Assembly: GCA_013400975.1 (NCBI GenBank)
Contig: WBMZ01014186.1
Location: 124,001 to 188,000, forward strand
Source: Atrichornis clamosus
Lineage: Eukaryota > Chordata > Aves > Passeriformes > Menuridae
DNA length: 64,000 bases
Direction of reading: 5' to 3'
Shown here: in pieces, positions 1 through 12,250 of the stretch
How positions within the stretch are numbered: the stretch's first letter is position 1
Layout: every line of letters starts with the position of its first letter
Translations under genes and position numbers: made by a program
Notes under the pieces: generated by a model
The model's input: the letters and a program-made list of their open reading frames with translations, nothing else
Database searches by the model: none
Told to the model about the DNA's origin: nothing

Positions 1-3000
1 GATTCCTCCCCCTCTGCCACTACCACCATGAACATCACTTTTTGAAAACTCTACCTAGGATCAAAAGTGCCTTAATGCACTGTTTGGACTGCCTCTGTGG
101 GAAAATTTTCTGCAAGAAGGAGTTTAGCATTTTTATATTAGCAGTAAATAATTGGAATTCATCACATGAATTCTTTTTATGACATAGAAAGAAGGACAAC
201 ACAATCACAGCTTCAAGGAAGATGCTGCTGGGTCCATGCTAAAATGCCGCTCACAAGGGAAATGATTTTTGAGGCTCTCAAATGATCTTGGATCGTTACT
301 GGTGGTTTTGATTCTAACCCATTAAGTCCTAAATGGCTCGGAACAGCCCGGTGTTTGACAGGTCATAGTACTGGCACCAAGAAGGAGCTGGCCATTACTG
401 CAGCTGCCTTGACTTTGAGAGCCGGCAAAATCCTGCACAACTGGCTGTGTCTGTCCTGTTCTTGCCAGCTGCTCCAACAGCTTCTGCTGCAGGCATGACC
501 TTGAAGCCCATGGTAACTATTTAGAACTAGTAAGAGCAGCTAATAATTCCATGTGCAAAATCATCTCTGAGTAAAGAGTCTTGCTGCCAGCCTGCTCACC
601 TGTTTTCAGCTACTGCACATGGGATGCAATCGGAGCGCACGGAGAGAGCCAAATGGCTTTGGAGAGAAGAGCAGGAGCATCAGGTACTGGATGAACTCTG
701 CTGAATTCATTAAAATGATAAGAGAAGTAGAGATTAACTAGATTTTGGGTTTGGGATCTGTTTTTCAGGTTTGTGCTGGACCTTCTTCCCCCTTCTCACA
801 AGGCAATTAAGTCATGTAGGGCTGTAGAAAATGCAGTGGTGAGAGTCTGGTGGCACTTATGCAATAGAGTACGAGTTAGGACTCTGGTGAAGTGGAAGAG
901 AAACAATAGCACAGATTGCACATTACCAAAGCACAGATGGCAGAATCCCACAAGGTGCCTATCACGAAGTAATTACAACAGGGCTGAACACTTAACACAA
1001 CTGCAATATACGTGTTAAATGCCCGTGGCATTGGCTGTTATGCATCTCCTGATGTGAAACACTCAGTGACACTCATGGCAGGGGTTACCACTGGTGCCAT
1101 CACTAGAACCGTCATGGCAAGGTGGCTGCTGGAAAGTAGAGGAATTCTGTGTTAGCAGGACTCTCACTGTATGATGTTATCAAGTTTCCTTACTCCTACA
1201 GTTGCCAACACACCTTTCTTTTCAGTGCATTTCTAAATTTCACAGATTGCGCTGGATTATGCAAAGTTATTTCCCAGCCAAAATGCTTCTGTGATCATTT
1301 TATTATTTTCCTAAATGTGGATCATGCAGCTTTCTTCTAGGAAGCAAACGTGAGTTTCTTCTGAAGTGGAGAAAAAGTGTAATAAATTCTTACTAAATGT
1401 AAATTACATTTTCCTGCAATGTAATTCATGAAAATCTCAAATGGAGTGTGCTTTATTTAATGAACAGAGTGTATTTAGCACAAAGGACACATAATTTCAT
1501 CTGCACTCAAAATGTTTCTCTTGGACTCTGGGCAGAAATAAGATGCTTGAAATTACCCTCTATTTCAAGGAGATCTGCAAAGAACATTTTATGACATTTT
1601 ATGGTTTGGCTTTTTTAATTCTTTTTTTCTTTCTGTCTTATAAAAAAGTAAAGAAATGGTGACGGATGAAGCCAGATCTCATAATTCATCTTAAAGGAAC
1701 AGCTGGAGACTTTGCATGCAAATGAAAACTATCATTCTTGTCAACTTGAAGCCAGAGTACCAAAAGCCTGCAGTCCACAATGCATTAATATTCCATGATC
1801 AATTTGACCACTCATGCACAGTGAACTACTGCACCAAAGCACAGCTCCAGCCACATGAATTATCATGGAGTGGATTTTATGCACTGTTTTAATAAAACTC
1901 AAAGCAATCCATTATTCTCTGAAACTAAAAACTTGTATTAAATACAGATAGTGTATCAAAAGAGAATTATTGTGGGTGATGAACACCAGCTGAACTAAAC
2001 ATTAAGCACCTCTGGTACCATATGTAGGCAAATTAAAGGGTGCTCTCTTTGAGGCTGTGAAAAGCCATCCCCAAGCTCAGCAGCAGCTTCCACCAGTGCT
2101 CACCACAAACTGCTGAAGGAGGAGTCAGTGCCATTCTACCACCTCTCTTACTCTGCTGTTTCAGGCAACCCCATGGCTCACCTGTGCCCTGAGACAGCCC
2201 AGACCAAACCCTTGCTACAGACCCAACACCCCTGTGCAGCCTTTCAAAGAAAAGGACAAACTACCGAAGAACGACACTAAAAATGCTTTTGACTTAAGTC
2301 TCAAAGGCAGCAGAAACCATTTAAAACTTGTACTTTGGACAAGATTAGATGTTGCACAGTGAAACAGCTCAGCCTGCTTTGATGTTCAGCAGGACCGTAA
2401 CGATTTCAAAGCTGCCATATCCCAAACAATTTTAAGATGGAATTTCAATTGTAGGTTTTTTAGAATAATTACATTCACAAGTAAGAAACATGAAACTTCA
2501 GTTAAGTCATCTCTTGCCAATTGATTTTGCTCTGTTGGGGGCTAATGAGTAGGTTTCACCTGCCCTATCCAGTCTATTAATTCTGAGGCATTCTTTGGAT
2601 TAGCATCCTGGCTTCCAAAGCTTGTTACAGTGATGAAAAATGTTACTATACTTGACAAGGAAAACCTTTTCGTAAAATGTTTATGTAGTATTTATGTAGG
2701 TTCTTTGTCTCTAATTTGCCTTCAAAAGCTGCAAAATATATTCCATCAGGTTTTGCTATTATGTTTCATTTTTCCACTGAAGAAGTTTTGAATTGTATTA
2801 TTCACTAAGCACACGGAGCATCGTTAAGAAAAAATTGGGGCAAATCATGTCATTATTGGTTGGATAAGCAGGAAAATGAATAAAAGCAGGTGTAATATAG
2901 GCAGATAAGGAAATTACAGATACACTTGCTATTGTTTATCCTGACTCACGACCAAAAATCAAGAAAATGTAAATCTTCTGATGAAAGACAATGCTTTAAG

Positions 3001-4374
3001 AAATGAAGGAGATAGTTATCCCAGGAAATTTGTCTTCTTATTTGAGGCAAAGGATTTAAAAGAATTAACAAAGAAAGTAGCATCCATAGAAATCTCTGGC
3101 GGGACGACCCATTTTCAGAGTCGGCTCTGCTGCCTTTTGCCATGTACCTCAGAGTTTCCAGCAGCTGATGGGAAGCAGAACAACCCCTGGTGATCAGCCT
3201 GGGACCTGAACCTTTCAGTATCAGCTACTATCAAACACAGGGAAGTGTCTCTGATCCAAGAATGCAATTTCTTTTTCACAAAAACACACCAAACGTGTGC
3301 AAAGCACTGCATCAGGTTTGCAGGAGGCAACTACTCAACAATAAACCTGGAGTATTTTTAGACTAACATATTACTTGAAAATGTTAAATGGTCAGTTGGG
3401 ATGCAAAGAATTGGAGGCAAACCTCCAATGGGAATGTGGCTAAAGGCTGCAGAGAGGTCCATCCAGAGCATGGATGTAATTCCAGTGCCCACTGGAACGT
3501 CTGGGTAGCCCCACGAGCAAGCCCAGTGAGTGACACACAGCACAGTTGAGAGGAACAAACGAACTTCCCAGTGAAACAATACAAACACCTCAAGGCAACG
3601 CTAAAAGCAGTGGGAAACGGTGAAGACATGGCCAAAAAAAAGTCTTTGGGAGTGGAGTATACTTGTTTTGAACCAGTGTGACCATTGCTAAGCAGGTTGT
3701 CAACACACCAGACATTTTTATCAGAGGAGTATAAAACAAACTTGTCAGCGAGTGAGCGATGGGCTGCACCTGTCCCACAGGTCAATCTGAGCACATTTAC
3801 ACTGTATGCAGCAGAAAGTGCAGAAAGGCCTCGCTTCCAAATCCTCTGAAATGTGAGATTAAACAGCCCCACAGGCACTTCAAATGGCTGCAGATAAGGA
3901 TTTAATCCTTCAGTATATTTCCTCCATCCTTTATTAAAAGATGGAGATAATCTTTAAATCAAGAGAAAAAAAGAAAAAAGAATTGAAAGAGCCAAAAATC
4001 ATCAAGCAGAGAAAGAGGAGAGGAATCAACTCTATTTTTATTAACAAATCCTCTCAGCCAAGGCTTATACACAGAAAGTTGAGGGAAGGGGGCAGAGTTG
4101 TCACTCCCCCAGCCTCTGTCTGAGCTAGTTGCACATAAGCAGAGTCCTGAGACGGGTGTTCTGTTCTTCTGTAAGTCCTCCTTCAAGTGCCAGGACAGAA
4201 AATCAGCACTGCTCCTGTCCCTCAGTCACCAGGACAGTGGTGGGGAAGCAGCTCAAAACAGAGGTCACTTTCCTCAGCTTCTACATTGCCCTGCTGTTCT
4301 CAGAGGACCATTCATTACTCAGCTTTCAGGTTTTCTGCTGCTTTTTTCCAGCAGCCAGATTAAAGCTTTGCAAA

Positions 4375-4397
4375 TCTCAGAAATGTAATTTCTGAGA
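4375..4397. repeat. Perfect 10-bp inverted repeat, 3-nt spacer
   Basis: TCTCAGAAAT - GTA - ATTTCTGAGA. The arms are exact reverse complements. The right arm, read with the next bases, contains TTCTGAGAA, a STAT-type palindrome. No other sign of function. Confidence 0.8.
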
Positions 4398-6789
4398 AAT
4401 TCTTCATGAAATTGTGTCAGCTTGTTGTAACGAACCTGCTTGACACTTCATTTTCCTGTTGAAAGTGTCTTCTGTTTGTCATGTGTTGAAGCAATTTCAG
4501 ATTTTGCTTTGACATTTTCAACAAGAGAACAAGACGATTCAATCTGCTCTAGGTAGCAACTGCCATTACATTTAAAATACATCACTCAATTGAAACTCAA
4601 CATACTATTTTGACTGCCATTTTGTGCGATTATGTAGTGTTACTGCCCCAGCTCATGGAATAATGTTCAAACAACAAAGACATTTACAGAAGATCCCCTC
4701 CAATTTTCCAATAAGGCCACCCTGAAACTTCTATTTCTTTCTGAAACGTTCTCACCCAGCATTCGTCAGGCGTGCCTTCATGACAAGATTTTTGAGAATT
4801 TTGCGTTTTGTTCCAATGTAAAATGAAAGCAAAATCTGAGACCCTCCCTGCCCCTCCCCAATCTCCTCCCAAATAAAAAAATGTAAATTTCTGACCATCT
4901 ATAATACTTCAGTCCCAAAGCATGGAGTGACTGGAGGATGGAGAGGCTGAGCACAAACTCAGCAGTGGCAGTGCAGGAAACAGTAAAGCTGCATTACTTG
5001 TCATGTTCTTCATACAGTAAATGTGATAACCTGCCCAGGCACATGTGCCTATTTTACCTACCACCTATCCCCATTTGAAAATTTGTTGTCTGCTTTGAAG
5101 TGCATTATTCACCACATTCAGTTCTCTCTAATCAACACATACACATCCATCAACTTCTTCTGAGGCACAACAGCTATCAAACACCTTCTTATTTATTACA
5201 AGGAAGAAGATTATGTCTTGTTCAGCAGGCCTTTTACTTCAATGCTAAGGTCTGTTTTCTAGCCATGTAAGGCAATGGCTTAAACTGGAAGACATGAGAT
5301 GCATAGCTAAAGGGGATGACAGTTTCAGGAGGTGAACAACATTTGGATTGATAATTACAGAAAAAAGTGTTTTAACAGGGCAATATGAAGATAATCTAAA
5401 TAGAGAATTAGAAATGGGCAATATTAGCGCTTTCTCTCACAGGTTTTAATTAGTAATTAAAGAAAATCTTTGTGTGTCAGCACACTTGTAACACAGGCAC
5501 TGTATAAGGATCTATCACTTCTCTACAAACCATAATATCAATGCTTTTTAGAGAACCACCGGATTAAATGCAGAAAGGAAGAGCTGGTGTTTGTTTGGTT
5601 GTTGTTTAGGGGTTTTTTTTAATAAGTAAAAGCATCCTGGCATGGTAAAAGGGCTGGATCACAAAAGCAAACCCACAGTGCAGCAGTAATAGTAGATACA
5701 CTTTTAGGGCAGAATGTCTGTCCTAATCTGTTATTACTCTCAGATTGTGTCTAAAGACTACTTTCTGTACCATGCTTTTGTTGTCTGTTTCCCATCCAGA
5801 GATGTGTCCCTGTATGTGCATTACCGACATCACAACCAAAGGGAGCATTCAAATGCAACTGCAGGACGGGGCTCCACTTCAGCAAACACACCAGAGCAAG
5901 TCAGAGACCTCTCCCAGCCCTTGGTGTTACTCTGCGATGATGTGCTTCCTTACCAAGGTGCTGTAAAGGGATCTAATATACTGTACTGTTCTGTAAATTG
6001 GCAATTTTGCCTGAACACATGGTAGCACTATTTTTTAACTGCTCCACAGCAGACATTTAGGGAATTCTGAGTTGCTGCTGGAATGCTGCTTTTCTCCGCC
6101 TACATATTCCCAAGTTAGTACAAATCTTTCTGTAGGCAAATAAGCACCTTTCTGTTCACTTCGTCTAACCTGGAGATGCTTAAAATGGTTAAAGTATCAT
6201 TAACACCATAAACTGATCTTACAAGAAGCAGAAAACTGCAACACAGTTTCATATCAAAGCAATGGAGCCTTAAGTTTTTGCGTCCATGAATGATGAGCAA
6301 CATTACTTCACATGACATCTTTTGTCAGAGTTGCTTGAGCTAAAGACAGAGTGAATCCATTTGTATAAATTGTGGCTTCGCTGCTGAAAGATTACAAAAA
6401 TATATGTTGCTATCCTTAAGTCTCAAACCATTAATATAGTTAAAACATGTCATCTTTTCCCAGGAAGAACTAGCAAGTCCTTAAAACACTATCATCAATC
6501 ACAACTAATTCACTAAAGATACAATTCCAACAGCAATAGAAAAAGAACATACAGTGCAGTGCATCATCTGTCACTTCATCAAACATCTCTATCTTTCAAT
6601 GGAAACTGCAAGTCAAGATTTCCCAGGTCTGTGATATAGATGGTTCGTAACTGAACTCTTGTTCCAACGGGATTAGTCCTTTGCTTGTTTTCCATTTCAT
6701 AGATCCAAAGTAGATGTTGTTATTTGAAAAAGCAAACCAACACTAATTTTGCCCCTCAAGAAAGTGCCTGTATGGATGCTATAGTTTAG

Positions 6790-7379
6790 TGTCATGGTTT
6801 AACCCCAGCTGGCAACTCAAACAGGCACTTGCTTACTCCCCCCCATAGTGACACCTGGGAGAGAATCAGAAGAGTAAAAGTAAGAAAACTCATGGGTTAA
6901 GATAAAGACAATTTCATACATTAAAAAAAGTCACATGCACAAGCAAAGCAGAACAAGGAATTCACTCCCCACTTCCCAAGATCAGGCAGGTGTTCATGTC
7001 CCCAGGAGAGCAGGGCTCCATCACACGTACTGACTTCCCAGGTGACTTGGGAAGACAAACACCTTCACTCCAAACATTCCCCCTTTCTCCTTCTCCCAGA
7101 GGTTTATTGCTGAGCATGAGGCCACATGATCTGGGATATCCATCAGGTCACCTGGGGTCAGCTGTCCTGGCTGTATTCCCTCCCAGCTCCTTGTGCACCC
7201 CCAGCCTCTTCACTGGTGGGGTGGGTGAGGAGCAGTAAAAGCCTTGGCTCTGAGTAAGTGCTGCTCAGTGCTAACAAAAACATCCCTGTGTTATCAACAG
7301 CTTCCAGCACAAATCCAAACCAGAGCCCCATATCAGCTACTATTAAGAAAATTAACTCTTTCCAGCCAAAACCAGCACA
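6790..7379 (-). mobile_element. Solo LTR of an avian endogenous retrovirus
   Basis: This 590-bp unit begins TGTCATGGTTTAACCCCAGC and ends AAAACCAGCACA, so it has the TGT...ACA ends of a retroviral LTR. It is flanked by TTTAG (6785-6789) and TTTAA (7380-7384), a 5-bp target duplication with one mismatch. The body has blocks I recall from a very common bird LTR, including GAGAGAATCAGAAGAGTAAA, ACAAGGAATTCACTCCCCAC and ATCCCTGTGTTATCAACA. No gag, pol or env sequence adjoins it, so it is a solo LTR left by recombination. I place its sense on the minus strand, because the family is usually written starting TGTGCTGGTTTTGGCTGG and an AATAAA lies on that strand (7103-7108). The orientation is less certain than the identity, and the exact subfamily name is not claimed. 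Confidence 0.88.
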
Positions 7380-8180
7380 TTTAATCATTGAAGTACTTAA
7401 AAAATTATCAGCAACCTAATGAATCTCATAAAAGATACTTTGATTCCTCAAACCTACATATTCACTGATTTATTAGAATTTCACGGATTTTATTCTGTAG
7501 GGCGTCCAAAATCATTACAAGGTGTAGGCCAGGAGTCCACTGTACTGTACAAGAAGCTCCTGCCCACGGGCACCACCTTGTTTGACTCGGATCATTGCCT
7601 TATCAGTTGTATTCTCATCGTGCTAGGTCATGGTTTGGAGCAATAAGCATTTCACTGTGCAAGACTGAAGGTCACACTAACGAAAAGGAACACTAATGGG
7701 ATGAAAATTAGTATCGTGAGGACAATAAATCATTCTTGGAATCCTATTTAATTGATCATTTTGTACCTGACCTTGCTTCCCCAGAAGTCAAAAGCAAAGC
7801 TTCCATTTCTGTGGATATGAACAGGATTGGGTCCTTTAAAGTGTGGCGTGTTTTATGACTATTGAAGGTAGCATATTTTACACTAGAATTTTCTTTATTA
7901 CTTCTCAATACAAAATTTCACCAAGAGTGCCAAATTGCTGTATAAAAGCATCCCACAAAACAGTACACTAATTTACCATGTGATAGATTTTCTTGCTAGT
8001 AGTATTAGGTGTTGTCACTTTTGATACAAAGATATCTAACAGAGCGTATTTTCTTCCCCCATCTTCCTCCCCAGTATTTTCCTCCCAGATTTTACAAACA
8101 CGCCTATCCCAAACCACCATCTCTCCACCTCTGGCAGTCTGACATTTCCTTTAACAATAAGTGAATTACCTCTGAGGCAA

Positions 8181-8205
8181 TGGGAGCTCTGCCTGAGAGC
8201 TCCCA
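8181..8205. repeat. Perfect 10-bp GC-rich inverted repeat, 5-nt spacer
   Basis: TGGGAGCTCT - GCCTG - AGAGCTCCCA. This is the most stable short hairpin I noticed in the window. No tRNA, snoRNA box or T-run terminator follows it, so no RNA gene is called. Confidence 0.8.
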
Positions 8206-11200
8206 GCAGCACAACACCCACAGCTCTGTGACAGAGGACTTAGCAAGAGGATTTATGCTTACTTGGAATGAAAATGAACCAACAAGGATTATTCTGCAGC
8301 TGTGTTTTGTAGGTTAAAGAACCTGACTTAACCCAGTCTGATGTGAGCCATGAGAGAAGCAGCAGCTCAGGGTCAGGAGTCTCTGTGCTCACCTTGACAC
8401 TGTGGCTGAGGCAGATGCTTCATTGCTGTCACTGCACTGAGCTGGCCAGGGCAGGCAAACTGGCTTGGAAGGAGCTTTGGCTGCACCTGAGGAAACTTGC
8501 TTATTCTCTCTCTTTTCTTTCATTATCATCTTAAGAGATGCCACCTCCTCTGTACACTGAGTGCTGTGAGTCACAACAAACCGGTTTTCACTAAGTGTTT
8601 TCAGAGAAGCACAGGTTTCTCCCTGGTGCCCACCTCTGCTGTGTCAACATATTCGAAAAATCTGGATTGGGGCGAGTAACATCCACGAGGGAATGCTCAA
8701 AATCTGCAGATTTGCACTGTGGTGGGAGGAAACAGCACCACAGGGTGTGCTCCTGACATCCTTCTAATGGCACAAGCCCTCTTCCTCCTCCTTTCCTTTT
8801 CCCTGTGCCTCTTCGGAGGATGATTTTCAGTATCACACACTGAAATGCCTCCTTTGGGGAAACAAGCATGAGGGCTCCTAGGTGTGAAGAGGAGAGGCAC
8901 ATACAGTACCAGCACAAGCCGTGGGCCCTGTCAGAGATACACTGAGATAAGCACATGGGTGTGGGGATGGAGCGTCTCCTTGAGGGACTCTGTACAGGGA
9001 ACTGAGATGTGAGGTGGGCTTTGACAAGGTGCCCTGATGGGAACAGCTCTCTGCCACCAGTGAAGCAGTGCTTTACTCAGACCCCACATAAAGGCCTGGT
9101 CTCATATTAATTGATGCATTTTGCACTGCTGAAGGGGAAGAATGGCCTTAAAATCAGGCAAAACCCCTCAGATCAGGAAACTTTCCAATCTGAGTCCCTC
9201 TAGTGAAGTAAATTTCTTCTGGGGATGTTTCCTTTGAGAGATGATGCTGCAGTCTCACATGAGCACATTCAGGGCAAGCAGAAGGTTTGGGCTGATTACT
9301 GTCATGCTGCTATTTATCTTGATCCTTTATGGTTTTAGTCTCCTGACTTTCTGTGGTCTAAGTGCTGGCACAGCAGCCTGTCACTGAGGAAGAGTAAATT
9401 TGGCACCTGAGTTCCAAGTTCCTAAGTTTTGGGAGTAATTGTTTGGCAGTAAGGTATCTGATTCTTAGTGTTCTTTTTTTCTGGTACTCTTGGTAAGCAC
9501 ATATTTTAACTCTTAACTTTTATTACAAGTTTTGGGTATATTACATCTTTTTCCAAATGTCACCCCTCTCAGGTTATAATTCTTTCTTTTTCACTTCAAC
9601 ATATTGTTTATTCTATTTAAAATAAGACAGTGAGAAGAGGAAGAAACTAGGAGATTCCAATTATATTTTCACACTGTTTGAACACTGAGCAGTTCTCAAA
9701 TATTCGAGGTAGGAGCCCCATTAATTTTTTCAGACAAATGGTTTATGAAGGAAAAGAAATGTGTTATTGGTTGCCTGAAACTGTTTGTAAATTAATGTCA
9801 AATTCAGTTTTAGATAATTTTTAAAAAAACAAAAAAGAAAGGAAGAGTAATATATCTCCTCTCCACAAGTAGAAACACCTTGGTATGACATTTTTGCTAT
9901 ATAAAACATAGTTATATCTTTTTGTTCAGAAAATTAAGACAATATCTTTGAAGCAATTTTAACTTCCTCCAAGGTAAAACAAATGTGCTGAGGAGGTTCC
10001 ACTTAAAAAAGCAAAAAAAATCATATTAATTCTTTTCTCCAAAATATTATATTTAACTACTATACTGAGAAAATTGCCATACAGCATTAAGCAATGGCTC
10101 ATCTTCCCTTTCCTAGGCTCTTAAAACTCTGCACAGCTGAATTTCTTCATAATCTCCCAAATGTGTCCTTTTATACCTTGCCATTAATTTGATTAATCTG
10201 TGTGTAGGATTTCAGGGTATTGAATTTCCCCTGGTTTTGCATAATTTCATGTGATGATTTCATTATTTCATTAAGCAACTGAATTGACTGCAATGACTCT
10301 TACATTTTCAGGTTTCAGATTCAGGCAGATAAAACTTCCTCATTTAAACTCATGTTAGTTCTGAAAGCTCCTTTCACAGCTGCAGCAGCTATGGCCTTTA
10401 ATTTTGCCTTTGTCTTTTCTTTAGAAACCAGGAATTCTGGAGAAAAAACATACCACTGTCTGTATCTTCTACATCACATCTTTCAAAGGAGGAATGTCCC
10501 ACCCCTCACAGAACTCAGCTGTCTGTCCCTGCACAAACAGGCTTTCTTTGGGTTGGCAGACCACAGCCTTTAAGGCACTGGAAGAGCTGTTCAAGACTGG
10601 GTGTCTTGCAGCATACGATGCTCACGTGAATGAGGCTCAGGAAAACCCTGTGCTGAAATCCAAATCTACACAAAATACAAATCAATTTGAGTTATTGCCT
10701 AAACTGGAAGAGAAAATGGAAAAACAGAGATGCTGTTTGAGAGTTCCCTGTTCGCTCGTACAACCTGTTTTACACCAATATTTAAGGCAAATGGGTGAAC
10801 TTCTACTCTAGTCTGTGTTATAAGGCCAGGAGAGCAGGAGTAAGGACAACTGCAGGAGTGTTTTGAAACTGAAACAAAGAGAAGCAATTCCTGTCTCTGC
10901 TTAGTTCTGCTCCTGAACATGAGGTTGCTCCTCACTGATACCTGCTCAAATGAACTTACAGCTACAAATCAGGCTTTGTCCCTGTCCTAACCCTATCCAA
11001 ATCCCAAGTTCAATCTTTGGTTGAGCCCTAGCTCAAAGACCTGCAGCCATTGCATATGCTTGACATTTAGCATGAGCATAAATCAGTTTTATGTGTTACG
11101 TGGTAAATAATGATGGTGATCAGGCTTGAAAGTGATAAGTGAACAGAGTCCCACAGGCAGATGAGACATTTCCAGATGTCCCCTGTATGTCACACACGCA

Positions 11201-12204
11201 CAGAACTCAACATGCCCTTAACTGGTAACATCCCAAGCCCAGGCTTTGATCTAGTGGGTGTTCATTTTGAAGTCCAGTGTTTCTTGTTGAACAGCATGGT
11301 TGGATGCTTGGCTCAAATAATTCAAGCTGGCCAGTCTGTATCAGGTACTTCCATTCTTAGTTCATGACAATGAATTTTGCTGTGAATTTTTCTCCTCCTG
11401 CTACATTTTCTTTACAAACAAGGCTTTCTGTTCATCCACTGCTCAGTTAGTCTGAGACTGTACTTCATTCTCAGTCTCATCAGCACCCACTGCCCACTCA
11501 CCAGGATCTTGCCCAATGCTGAGCCCACCCCTCCAAGTCTCTACAGCATTTTTAGTTAAGTGCTACTACACAACTGAAAATTAGCACTATTTCTAGCTAT
11601 TCAAAAGCCAGTGAAAATCAACACACCACAAACTGCTAGGGAAGACTTACTAAAAGGTTTCCCCAGTGCCAATTATTGCTGCCTCAATGAACACTGATTC
11701 TTTGAAAAAATCATTACATATACACAAAGTCAACAGTCTGTTCACGGAGCAGAGCCAGAACAGCAGCTGGCAAACACCAGTCACTCTGCACTTGTATACT
11801 AACAACATTCCTCCTGCATACATGATCCTGTTAAATCGTGTGACGTGCCTCTAATCTTCCTACCTGAATGCAGACAAATCAAACGAGTGTAATTTAAGAC
11901 ACAATTGACAACTTTGTAGGTCAAAATTTTGACCCCAAGTAAGGTGAATTTGGGACAAATTGAGTGGTTTAAATGGTACTTTTGAGCTATTTCAAATGAA
12001 GATGACAGTTTTATGTGTGGGAATTTGGGGTACCTGCCTGTGGTTACAATCCTTTAAGGGAACATATATACAACTCAACAACCTGTAAATGTCTTCTTAA
12101 AATGAATAACTTTGAAAAATAGACAAAATGCATGCAGATTGGACATAGATATCACCATTTTTTGAAATTATGTTCATCAATATTAAATATGACATAACTT
12201 CAAA

Positions 12205-12250
12205 TTATAATAATAATAGTTATTACTATAATAATAATTATTATTATTTT
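12205..12250. repeat. AT-only (TAA)n/(TTA)n simple repeat
   Basis: The stretch is mostly TAA units on the left and TTA units on the right, interrupted by AGTTATTACTA. The two halves are close to reverse complements, so the tract is also a weak palindrome. It is a low-complexity microsatellite. Confidence 0.8.

Noticed and set aside
3384..3878. Open frame of 164 codons on the minus strand.
   Set aside because: The translation shows no recognisable motif and overlaps other equally open frames. No processed-pseudogene features such as an A tail were seen.
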